Source: Caldifarciminota bacterium (lineage in GTDB: Bacteria; Hydrothermota; Tepidihabitantia; SM23-42). From it: DNA of 64,000 nucleotides. A program made the translations under genes and the position numbers. This document shows, piece after piece, positions 1 through 7,673 of the stretch (position 1 is its first letter; every line of letters begins with the position of its first letter). The stretch lies in NCBI GenBank assembly GCA_027026255.1, contig JALVOT010000018.1, forward strand, positions 62,001 through 126,000, read 5' to 3'. The notes beneath the pieces are model-generated. The model had not been told where the DNA came from and did not search any database. It saw only the letters and a list, made by a program, of their open reading frames with translations.

Positions 1-1
1 A

Positions 2-421
2 AAATACCTATATCTTGACCTCGACCACAACACTCCACAGCAAGTCGATATTGTCGAAGGTTCGGTAATGATGATAAGGACCGAACCCTTGAAGCATATC
101 GGATTATTTGATGAAAAATTCTTTCTCTATCTGGAGGACGCCGATTTATGCTACCGGATGAAAAAGAACGGCTGGCAAACCTGGTGGTTACCTCAGGCAT
201 ATGCGATACACTATCGAGGCGAAAATATCCGCCGGGATAATATCCATCCTGCAATCTATCATGCCCGTGGATTCTACCGTTTTTTCCTGAAACATAAATC
301 ACCCCGGAAAATAGTACAGGGTATCTTATATCTTCTTTTAACAATATACAGCGTCTGTGTCATCGTCTATGAATCAATAAAAGGAGTCTTTTTTGATATC
401 CCTCATCCTCTTTACCGTTAG
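2..421 (+). CDS. Glycosyltransferase family 2, C-terminal part (partial)
   Basis: The gene enters from the left edge; the frame is open from base 2 to the TAG at 419-421. The visible 139 residues carry the C-terminal half of a GT-A fold family 2 transferase of the rhamnosyltransferase/WbbL type: a V-E-G-S-x-M-M-I-R stretch, then G-L-F-D-E-K-F-F-x-Y and the L-E-D-A-D-L-C-Y-R motif (acidic ED near the catalytic base), then P-x-A-x-x-x-H. A C-terminal hydrophobic stretch around LLLTIYSVCVIVY suggests membrane anchoring. It probably adds a sugar to a surface polysaccharide. The next gene starts 29 bases before its end, so the two are co-transcribed. The donor and acceptor cannot be told from this fragment. 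Confidence 0.85.
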   Translation, partial: KYLYLDLDHNTPQQVDIVEGSVMMIRTEPLKHIGLFDEKFFLYLEDADLCYRMKKNGWQTWWLPQAYAIHYRGENIRRDNIHPAIYHARGFYRFFLKHKSPRKIVQGILYLLLTIYSVCVIVYESIKGVFFDIPHPLYR

Positions 422-2573
422 TATTTTATCTCCGCAATACTACACAAATACTAATTTTATATATCAAATTGTTGGCAAAGACTCACAATTGTTCTGTGCC
501 ACCAACGGCGGTCTTGTTGTCTACAATCCTCAAAACAATACATTTAAAGCCGTCACCAACGCCGATGGTCTACCGATGAATCGGCAGAATTGTCTCGGAT
601 TAGATAATGCCGGCTGCATCTGGATGGGAAGTGAACTCGGCCTTAGTGTTGTGGATCAATCTCTCAGTTCAGTCCGGAAATATCCGATTGAATGTCTGAC
701 CTGCACACGCATCCAGACAATCACCACACGTTTTGATACAATCTATATAGGTTCTGCCAATGGCCTGCTTATCATTGAAACGAATGAAACCCCGGCTTAT
801 TTTCCTGACGACATACGCACCAAAGTCTATGAAACGAATGGCCTGCCTTCAAATAACATCCTCAGCATCGCAGTTGATGATACCACCGTGTGGGTAGGAA
901 CCGATAATGGTATCGCCCGATGTCATAAAGACTTTGACCCCGCTTATACCCAGCGGTACAATACAAACAATGGCTTGCTCTCAGACCGTATAAACAAAAT
1001 ATTCATTCGTGATACATTAATCTATGTTGCAACAGATATGGGCTTGAATATCCTCACTAATAACCACTTTGATACATTGCTTACCGGATATCCAATAAAG
1101 GACATAAACCAACTTGGCGACTCGCTTATTCTCGGCCTTGATGAAGATCATCAGGTGGGTTTATATTATCAAAACGGCATCACAATCATCAACGATTCTC
1201 TGCCCTATAAATGCCGGGTAAACAGTATCACAAATCTCAACGGCACAATTTATATTGGATTGGGTAACCGCTATTCAAAGGACTGTTATGGCGATGGTAT
1301 CGGTGAATATAATGCTGTTTCTCATTTCTGGAAGATTATCAAACGCCGATGCCTGCTCTCAAATTATATCTCAGAGATTACCGCCAATCAGAGTGGTGTC
1401 TTCATTGCCTGCGGTAATCGGGGATTTGAATCTCAGGGATTCAGCTGGCTCCGGGATAACCGGGAATGGACAAATTTCTCCAAGGATTCTGTATTGCCAA
1501 CGAATTTAATCCACCGCTGTGTAACCGGCCCTGACGGCCGGACCATCTGGTTCAGTATCAATCCACTCGGCTCATCTGATTCAATCATTTTCTTTTCATT
1601 CAATCCCATATCCAATCAGTGGAGATTCTTCAAAAAAGGTTTTGCTGGAATGGACAATACCGATGCAGTCTGGGATATTGAACTTGATGACCGGGGTAAT
1701 ATATACCTTGCCCTGTCCGGGCCTTCAGACAAGGTATGGGTGATTGATTCTTCCCTTTCTCAAGCATATTATCTCGGTGAGAGGACATCCGGGTTCAATG
1801 TTGAATTCGCAATCGATTCTGTTGGTCGGGTCTGGCGCACCATGCTCGGTGCTGAAGGTGGTTTAATCTTGATTGACACAAAAAATACCCTGTTTGACCG
1901 CAGCGACGACGAAATAATAAAGTATGGTGTATCTGATGGTCTATTATCAAAATATGCACTCGGCTGTATCGTTGATAAAAATAATGTCTTATATCTTGCA
2001 GACGAGAAAGGCATTGTTTATATCGATTCCCGGGGGCTGACAAGCATAAAACTCAATGATGATATCTTTGATGTTGAACTCGATTCTGAAGGCCGGCCCT
2101 GGTTTATGGGCAGAAACGGACTTTACTGTTATGACCCGATGTTTAGTCAAATTACTGAGTATAAATTCAATAAACTCAATATCCATATTGAATTTCTCCC
2201 GCCATCCAATGAACTCATTCAGGTCCAGGCATTTGAATTCGATCCCCGACGTCACTGTTTCTGGCTTGGTGGAAAGACCGGTCTATTAAAACTTTATATC
2301 ATGCCTGAAACCACCACAACATTCGACAGTATATTAATTTATCCCAATCCTGCGGTTCAATCCAATATCATTCGCATAAAAAACCTGCCCCGGGATTCAA
2401 GGGTCAATATCTATTCGATAACCGGCCGGCTTTTAAGTAAAAACCTTGAGCCTGACCCAACATTTAATGAGGTAAAATGGGAAATACCGGAGGATATCGG
2501 TTCCGGCCTCTATTATGCAGTTATAAAATCCGGTTCCAGAAAAAAAATCTGCAAATTTGCAATTATAAGATAA
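393..2573 (+). CDS. Secreted beta-propeller (Reg_prop-like) protein with T9SS sorting domain
   Basis: A 726-residue protein starting at a TTG with AAGGAG seven bases upstream (381-386), inside the end of the glycosyltransferase gene. The N-terminus has a short hydrophobic stretch that fits a signal peptide. Most of the protein is a series of ~45-residue repeats with cores such as IWMGSELGLSVVD and VWVGTDNGIARCH. This is the pattern of the two-component-regulator propeller (Reg_prop) blades. The last ~80 residues begin ILIYPNPA and run through a VNIYSITGRLL strand to a basic C-terminus, as in T9SS type A sorting domains. I infer a surface-attached or secreted propeller. No kinase or DNA-binding domain follows, so a signalling role is not supported. 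Confidence 0.8.
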   Translation: MISLILFTVSILSPQYYTNTNFIYQIVGKDSQLFCATNGGLVVYNPQNNTFKAVTNADGLPMNRQNCLGLDNAGCIWMGSELGLSVVDQSLSSVRKYPIECLTCTRIQTITTRFDTIYIGSANGLLIIETNETPAYFPDDIRTKVYETNGLPSNNILSIAVDDTTVWVGTDNGIARCHKDFDPAYTQRYNTNNGLLSDRINKIFIRDTLIYVATDMGLNILTNNHFDTLLTGYPIKDINQLGDSLILGLDEDHQVGLYYQNGITIINDSLPYKCRVNSITNLNGTIYIGLGNRYSKDCYGDGIGEYNAVSHFWKIIKRRCLLSNYISEITANQSGVFIACGNRGFESQGFSWLRDNREWTNFSKDSVLPTNLIHRCVTGPDGRTIWFSINPLGSSDSIIFFSFNPISNQWRFFKKGFAGMDNTDAVWDIELDDRGNIYLALSGPSDKVWVIDSSLSQAYYLGERTSGFNVEFAIDSVGRVWRTMLGAEGGLILIDTKNTLFDRSDDEIIKYGVSDGLLSKYALGCIVDKNNVLYLADEKGIVYIDSRGLTSIKLNDDIFDVELDSEGRPWFMGRNGLYCYDPMFSQITEYKFNKLNIHIEFLPPSNELIQVQAFEFDPRRHCFWLGGKTGLLKLYIMPETTTTFDSILIYPNPAVQSNIIRIKNLPRDSRVNIYSITGRLLSKNLEPDPTFNEVKWEIPEDIGSGLYYAVIKSGSRKKICKFAIIR

Positions 2574-2574
2574 T

Positions 2575-2916
2575 ATGCATGAATTCAGTGTAACACAATC
2601 ATTGATAGAACTCTGTGAGCAAGAAGCAAAAAAGAATGACCTAAAAAAGGTCTATCGAATTCACCTGCGGCTTGGAAAGTTTACCGGATTTTCATCTGAA
2701 TCAATAAAATTTTACTTCAATTATTTAAAGCCGGAAACACGCTGCCAGGATGCGGAAATTACCTTTGAAGAAATTCCCATTAAAGTTCAATGCCGTGCCT
2801 GTAAAAAGACAAGCACAATTGAAGAACCGATAATGCTCTGCCCGGAATGTGGTGGCACGGATATTGAAATTATATCAGGCCGGGAATTTTATGTTGATTC
2901 AATTGAAGGAGAGTGA
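2575..2916 (+). CDS. hypA: Hydrogenase maturation nickel metallochaperone HypA
   Basis: This 113-residue protein begins MHEFSVTQSL. The invariant Met-His-Glu start binds nickel in the HypA family. A zinc site of two Cys-x-x-Cys pairs (CRAC and CPEC) sits in the C-terminal half, and the length is normal. HypA hands nickel to HypB and then to the large subunit of [NiFe]-hydrogenase in the cytoplasm. It starts one base after the preceding stop and is followed by hypB, hypF and hypC on the same strand. I see no hydrogenase structural genes in this window. Confidence 0.95.
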   Translation: MHEFSVTQSLIELCEQEAKKNDLKKVYRIHLRLGKFTGFSSESIKFYFNYLKPETRCQDAEITFEEIPIKVQCRACKKTSTIEEPIMLCPECGGTDIEIISGREFYVDSIEGE

Positions 2917-2926
2917 AAGGAGTTAT

Positions 2927-3595
2927 ATGAAAAAGGTCAATATCTTAAAACCGGTGTTGGTTTCTAATCACCAGAGGGCGATTGAAAATCGAAAGCTCTT
3001 TGATCAAATGAATAGTCTGGTAATAAATATCATCGCCTCACCAGGTGCTGGTAAGACTTCTTTTATTAAAAGAATAATCGAATACTTTAAAGACCGCATT
3101 AAGATTTTAGTGATTGAAGGCGATATCAAGGGCCAGATTGATAGTGAGGCGATTTCTCAAACCGGGGTCAAGGTTATCCAGATCAATACAATGACCGAGT
3201 GTCATCTTGATGCCTTTATGACTGCCCAGGTCCTGCCTGAAATTAAAGGCAGTTATGAACTTATATTGATTGAAAATGTCGGAAACCTTGTCTGCCCGGC
3301 AGAATTTGAGATTGGGGAAGACTTTAAACTTGCCATCCTTTCCACACCCGAAGGCGATGATAAACCATTCAAATATCCCCTGCTCTTCCATCTTGCCCGG
3401 GTAGTAGTAATCAACAAATTTGATCTCCTACCTTATGTCGATTTCAACTTAGAAAAGGCAAAAAAGAATATCAAAAAGGAAAATGCCCATGCCCATATAT
3501 TCACCGTATCTGCAAAGACCGGTAATGGGTTTGAAGATTTTTACAAATTTTTAGAAAAAGAACTTGATGCCAAAAAGAAAAAGGCTGAGAGTTAA
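2927..3595 (+). CDS. hypB: Hydrogenase maturation GTPase HypB
   Basis: A 222-residue SIMIBI-class GTPase that supports nickel insertion into [NiFe]-hydrogenase. The P-loop GAGKTS lies at residues 40-45, followed by a VIEGD switch segment, an ENVGNL motif and an NKFDLL guanine-specificity motif. I chose the ATG at 2927 because AAGGAG precedes it at 2916-2921 and the protein then has the usual ~220-residue HypB length; an earlier in-frame start at 2849 would overlap hypA. The N-terminus lacks the His-rich nickel-storage tract of some HypB proteins. Its end overlaps hypF. Confidence 0.95.
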   Translation: MKKVNILKPVLVSNHQRAIENRKLFDQMNSLVINIIASPGAGKTSFIKRIIEYFKDRIKILVIEGDIKGQIDSEAISQTGVKVIQINTMTECHLDAFMTAQVLPEIKGSYELILIENVGNLVCPAEFEIGEDFKLAILSTPEGDDKPFKYPLLFHLARVVVINKFDLLPYVDFNLEKAKKNIKKENAHAHIFTVSAKTGNGFEDFYKFLEKELDAKKKKAES

Positions 3596-5798
3596 GGGCA
3601 TTGTTCAGGGAGTAGGATTCAGACCCTTTGTCTTTCGCCTGGCTCACAATTTAAATCTTAAAGGTTTTGTGCGCAACACCAGTGCCGGCGTCGATATAGA
3701 GATTGAAGGCACTGAATCCAATATAAAAAAGTTTTCTCAACTACTGATTGCAAAGAAACCTCCCCCTGCAAGGATTGACGCTGTTTCAGAAACCTATATT
3801 CCATTAAAAAAAGAGAAAAAATTTATTATTAAAGCAAGCAGAATTTCCAGAGGATTCACCCAGATTTCACCTGACATTGCCACCTGTAAGGACTGCATTC
3901 AGGAAATGAATGATCCCCGGGACCGCCGCTACAGATTTCCCTTTATCAACTGCACCAATTGCGGGCCAAGATACTCAATAATCCTCAATACTCCATACGA
4001 CCGTAAAAAAACCACAATGCAGAAATTCCGGATGTGCCCGGACTGTGCCCGGGAATTTGCCGATGTCACTGACCGCCGATTTCATGCCCAACCTGATTGC
4101 TGTCCGGTCTGCGGTCCACACTTTACACTCTACGGAATTAATCAGAAAATAATAGCGGTTGAGGACCCTGTTTCAGAAACCGCCCGCCTCTTAAGAAAAG
4201 GAAAGATTATTGCAATTAAGGGAATCGGTGGTTTTCATATTGTCTGTGATGCTACGAATTGCACTGCAGTTAAGAAGCTGCGTCGATTAAAAGGTCGTCC
4301 AACAAAGCCCTTTGCCATAATGGCACGCAGTGGGGACTTAAAGAAAATTGTCTTTCTAAATAACAAAGAGAGAGAATTCCTCAATTCACCCATCGCACCG
4401 ATTATATTGTTGAGAAAAAAGAACCGAATAATATGCGAGGCGGTGGCGCCGAACAATCCCTATCTCGGTGTAATGCTGCCTTATACCCCGGTGCATCATC
4501 TTTTGCTTGAGAAAATCCCCTATCTTATAATGACCAGTGCAAATATTCAGGATGAACCGATTATCAAAACCGAGAATGGAGTAGTAACAAAACTGAAAGA
4601 TATCGTCTCATTCTATTTAGGCCATAACCGCAGCATTGAAAACCGGGCGGATGATTCAATCGGCTTTCATCTACCCGGATATGGTTTTTCAATTATCAGA
4701 CGTTCACGGGGTTATGCACCGATACCCGTTGAACTGCCGTTTTCGGTGCGGCCCACCCTGGCGGTCGGGCCTTATCTGAAAAATACATTCACCCTGGCGA
4801 ATAAAAAAGACGCCTATATCTCACCCCATATCGGAGACCTTGATAACCTTGAAACCTTAAATTTCTTTAAGGAGATGATAAAAAAATATAAACGCTGGTT
4901 CAAGATTAAACCCGGGATTATCGGTTATGATCTGCATCCGGATTATCTATCGACCAAAATCGCCCGGCAGATGCCCGGTAAAAGAATAGGAGTCCAGCAT
5001 CACATCGCCCATATTGTATCCTGTATGGCAGAAAACAAAATTAATGATGCGGTGATTGGAATCGCCTATGATGGTACGGGATTCGGATTGGATAAGAAAA
5101 TCTGGGGCGGTGAGTTCTTTATCGGTGACATAAAAAACCAGAGACGGGTTGCCCATTTAGAATATCTCCCCCTGCCCGGCGGCGAGACAAGCATCAGAAA
5201 ACCATATCGTATCGCCATCGCCTATGTATATAAGCTCTTGAATAAAACCATAAAAATATCCAACCACACGGAAACCGAAATAATAAAGAAGATGATTGAT
5301 AACGACCGTAACCTTGTTTACACCTCAAGTATGGGGCGGCTATTCGATTGTGTATCTGCCTTGCTTGGAATAACAAAAGAGATTACATATGAAGCAGAGG
5401 CCGCAATAAACCTTGAATATACTGCCCGAAAAGGGATTCGTGCGCACTACGAGTATGAATTTAAAGATAGAGATGAAATAACAATCGACATAGCCAAAAT
5501 CTTAGAAGGGATAATTAAGGATTTAGAAAACAACGTAGATAAAGAAATAATCTCGGCAAAATTCCACAATACCGTGGTCAAATTCACCCTTGAAATGGTA
5601 AAAAAATTGAGTAGAATATATTATATGAAGAAGGTTTGTCTATCCGGCGGTGTCTTCCAGAACCGATATCTTTTAAAGCAGATTATCAAAACCTTGGGCA
5701 ACCAGGGATTTGATGTTTACATCCACAGAAAATTACCCACCAATGACGGCTGTATATCATACGGCCAGGCGATTATCGCCAATATAAAGGCGGAATAG
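3567..5798 (+). CDS. hypF: Carbamoyltransferase HypF
   Basis: HypF makes the thiocarbamate on HypE from which the hydrogenase cyanide ligands are formed. About 743 residues, normal length. Domains in order: acylphosphatase-like (V-Q-G-V-G-F-R-P at the N-terminus), two zinc-finger-like Cys motifs (CxxC-x18-CxxC, twice, about residues 105-190), a YrdC-like domain, and a Kae1-like carbamoyltransferase domain with the HHIAH metal site. A TTG at 3564 lies directly before the ATG at 3567, and either could be the start. The gene overlaps the end of hypB by about 29 bases, so translation is probably coupled. It is followed two bases later by hypC. Confidence 0.95.
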   Translation: MPKRKRLRVKGIVQGVGFRPFVFRLAHNLNLKGFVRNTSAGVDIEIEGTESNIKKFSQLLIAKKPPPARIDAVSETYIPLKKEKKFIIKASRISRGFTQISPDIATCKDCIQEMNDPRDRRYRFPFINCTNCGPRYSIILNTPYDRKKTTMQKFRMCPDCAREFADVTDRRFHAQPDCCPVCGPHFTLYGINQKIIAVEDPVSETARLLRKGKIIAIKGIGGFHIVCDATNCTAVKKLRRLKGRPTKPFAIMARSGDLKKIVFLNNKEREFLNSPIAPIILLRKKNRIICEAVAPNNPYLGVMLPYTPVHHLLLEKIPYLIMTSANIQDEPIIKTENGVVTKLKDIVSFYLGHNRSIENRADDSIGFHLPGYGFSIIRRSRGYAPIPVELPFSVRPTLAVGPYLKNTFTLANKKDAYISPHIGDLDNLETLNFFKEMIKKYKRWFKIKPGIIGYDLHPDYLSTKIARQMPGKRIGVQHHIAHIVSCMAENKINDAVIGIAYDGTGFGLDKKIWGGEFFIGDIKNQRRVAHLEYLPLPGGETSIRKPYRIAIAYVYKLLNKTIKISNHTETEIIKKMIDNDRNLVYTSSMGRLFDCVSALLGITKEITYEAEAAINLEYTARKGIRAHYEYEFKDRDEITIDIAKILEGIIKDLENNVDKEIISAKFHNTVVKFTLEMVKKLSRIYYMKKVCLSGGVFQNRYLLKQIIKTLGNQGFDVYIHRKLPTNDGCISYGQAIIANIKAE

Positions 5799-5800
5799 CG

Positions 5801-6034
5801 ATGTGTCTGGGGGTGGTCGGCAGGATTGAAAAGATATCCGGTGATATGGCAACTGCTGAAGTCTTCGGGGTACGCCGGGAAATTTCTATTGTATTGGTAC
5901 CTGAAATAAAAGTTGGCGATTATGTAATGATTCATGCCGGATTCGCCATCAACCCGATCAATGAAAAAGAGGCAAAGGAGACTGAAAAACTTCTCAAACA
6001 GTTTCTTAGTTATACAAAACCACCCTATAGATAG
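5801..6034 (+). CDS. hypC: Hydrogenase maturation chaperone HypC
   Basis: A 77-residue protein starting MCLGVVG. The Cys2 next to the initiator Met is the family's essential residue, which holds the Fe(CN)2CO unit with HypD and docks on the hydrogenase large-subunit precursor. The core GDYVMIHAGFAI matches the HypC beta-barrel. It is the last gene of hypA-hypB-hypF-hypC. Its usual partners hypD and hypE are not in this window; they would have to lie elsewhere in the genome. Confidence 0.95.
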   Translation: MCLGVVGRIEKISGDMATAEVFGVRREISIVLVPEIKVGDYVMIHAGFAINPINEKEAKETEKLLKQFLSYTKPPYR

Positions 6035-6043
6035 AATAATAAT

Positions 6044-6336
6044 ATAATAAAAAAAGCAAATATTTCGATTATCTTAACATTCATATTCCTCGTTGACTTT
6101 CCCCTCTCAACCGCATACAGTGGTAATCTGAATAACACAATCGACATCAATGAAGATGATAATAGACCACCCGACTCGATAAGATTTTTGCAAAACTACG
6201 AATTCATAAATAAATTCAAAGGCTTTTGAAATCTATGACATCCCGGGCCGTAGAATAAAGAATTACCGATTAACTCCGGCTTGTTATTTTATCAAAAGAA
6301 CAGATAATAGAAAAGATTATTCTCATCAAACAGCAA
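6044..6336 (+). pseudogene. Decayed T9SS cargo gene (signal peptide and sorting-domain remnant)
   Basis: The 302 bases between hypC and the sirtuin gene hold no intact gene. Reading + from about 6044 (an ATA ATA where a start would be) gives a signal-peptide-like segment (KKANISIILTFIFLVDF, then a small-residue cleavage region) and about 35 residues ending in a stop at 6227-6229. Shifting frame by one base at the T-run 6224-6227 continues into FEIYDIPGRRIKNYRL and CYFIKRT. These match the last strands of a T9SS C-terminal sorting domain. I read this as a cargo gene that lost its start, its central domain and its frame. The extent is approximate. Confidence 0.5.
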
Positions 6337-7071
6337 TTATTTTAAACCCTCGACTATCCTCGGCAAAACCTCACCGGCCTTACCCGGAATCGAAATGTCT
6401 ACAATATTTGAGATTGGGGTGGGTTCAAGATTAACCTCTATCGTCTTTATCCTGCGTTGTCTGGCAAACTCCGGAATACCAGCGACTGGCCAGACGACCC
6501 CTGATGTTCCACAGATCAATGCAACATCCGCCTGCTCGAGAAAACAGCATGCACTTTGCCAGACATCCTGGTCTATGGGTTCACCGAACCAGACCACATC
6601 CGGTCTTAAAAGACCTCCACATTCACAGCGCGGTAGATTATCAATCTCACCTTCAGATTCAATCTGATGATTAATAATTTTATTACACTCAAGACACCTT
6701 GCCCTGAAGATATTTCCATGTATCTCAAGTATATTTTTTGTTCCGGCACGCTGATGAAGATTATCCACATTCTGGGTGAGAAGTAAAAACTTCTCAAAAA
6801 TAGCTTCCAATTCAGTAATTGCTAAGTGTGCTCGATTCGGCCTGGCCTTGAGAATTATCGATTGACGCCAGTGATACCATTCCCAGACAAGTTCAGGATT
6901 TCGCTGGAATGCCTCAGGTGTCGCCAGGTCGTAGGCAGAAAAATTTTTCCACAGCCCATCCTTACCACGGAATGTCGGAATTCCGCTTTCTGCAGAAATG
7001 CCCGCCCCGGTTAAAACAAATAATGAATGTGCCGACTTTAATACCGATTGGCAGTCTTCAATCGCGGACAT
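6337..7071 (-). CDS. cobB: NAD-dependent protein deacylase, sirtuin (Sir2/CobB family)
   Basis: This 244-residue sirtuin removes acyl groups from lysines with NAD+. Seen: GAGIS at residues 22-26, TQNVDNLHQRAG at 99-110 with catalytic His118 in the following HG, and a zinc site of Cys126/129/149/151. Tyr66 and Arg69 form the Y-x-x-R pair that in class III sirtuins (SIRT5, E. coli CobB) accepts succinyl or malonyl groups, so desuccinylase activity is possible. The ATG at 7071 overlaps the upstream stop by one base (TGATG). The two genes are therefore translationally coupled, although the neighbour gives no clue to the substrate. Confidence 0.93.
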   Translation of the reverse strand: MSAIEDCQSVLKSAHSLFVLTGAGISAESGIPTFRGKDGLWKNFSAYDLATPEAFQRNPELVWEWYHWRQSIILKARPNRAHLAITELEAIFEKFLLLTQNVDNLHQRAGTKNILEIHGNIFRARCLECNKIINHQIESEGEIDNLPRCECGGLLRPDVVWFGEPIDQDVWQSACCFLEQADVALICGTSGVVWPVAGIPEFARQRRIKTIEVNLEPTPISNIVDISIPGKAGEVLPRIVEGLK

Positions 7072-7664
7072 CAAAATTTATAATAAAATCCTATCCTGCC
7101 CGGCCTTGTATCCAGACCAAAATTCTCCTGGTTACTAAATACAACAACATCAATCACCGAAACAATACGATTGATAACTGCAAAACCCGGCATAAACTGG
7201 GCACGACGTTTCCAGGTCCTTGCGCTCTTTCTCCTCTCCCAGTAGTGAGTTTTATTTGTTACAGCATCCCATTTCCAGGCATCTTCGGCAAAATAACCAT
7301 TCTTCTTGATATATTCACTCTGCTTCTCAGGGTCATCCGGATAATACCAGCTCGCATCCCTTTCCACTACAAGGTTATAATCATCTGAGCAGAGATAATC
7401 CTCTAAGGCGTTGTAATAATCATCATCGGTTTGATTGGGATTTGCTCCGGCATGTTCCACGGCAAATGCCCGGGCTGAATGGTCGGTCTTTGAACTGAAA
7501 TAACTGAATCCAAAATAAGAAAGCCATATTGAACCCTCAACCGTAAAGAATGCCCGTGCCTTCACCCGCTGGCCCTGAATCGCCTCACCCAATCCCGGAA
7601 CCAGCAGTGATGCAATAATAGGATTCATCGCCTGGAATATCATTATGGTAATGCCAAAAAACAT
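7071..7664 (-). CDS. Membrane-associated protein of unknown function (DUF5683-like?)
   Basis: A 197-residue protein starting at ATG 7664 with AAGGAGG four bases upstream. The N-terminal part has two hydrophobic stretches around a S-L-L-V-P-G-L-G-E-A-I-Q-G motif, and the middle is rich in Asp and Tyr. The P-G-L-G motif next to a hydrophobic helix reminds me of DUF5683-type envelope proteins of Bacteroidetes-like lineages, but this is a weak resemblance. The C-terminus ends in alternating strands with a final Phe, which could fit an outer-membrane strand. It begins nine bases after the M6 protease stop and overlaps the sirtuin start. Confidence 0.5.
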   Translation of the reverse strand: MFFGITIMIFQAMNPIIASLLVPGLGEAIQGQRVKARAFFTVEGSIWLSYFGFSYFSSKTDHSARAFAVEHAGANPNQTDDDYYNALEDYLCSDDYNLVVERDASWYYPDDPEKQSEYIKKNGYFAEDAWKWDAVTNKTHYWERRKSARTWKRRAQFMPGFAVINRIVSVIDVVVFSNQENFGLDTRPGRIGFYYKF

Positions 7665-7673
7665 ACCACCTCC

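Noticed and set aside
2849-2926. Earlier hypB start inside hypA
   Set aside because: It adds 26 residues absent from the family and has no ribosome site; ATG 2927 has AAGGAG.
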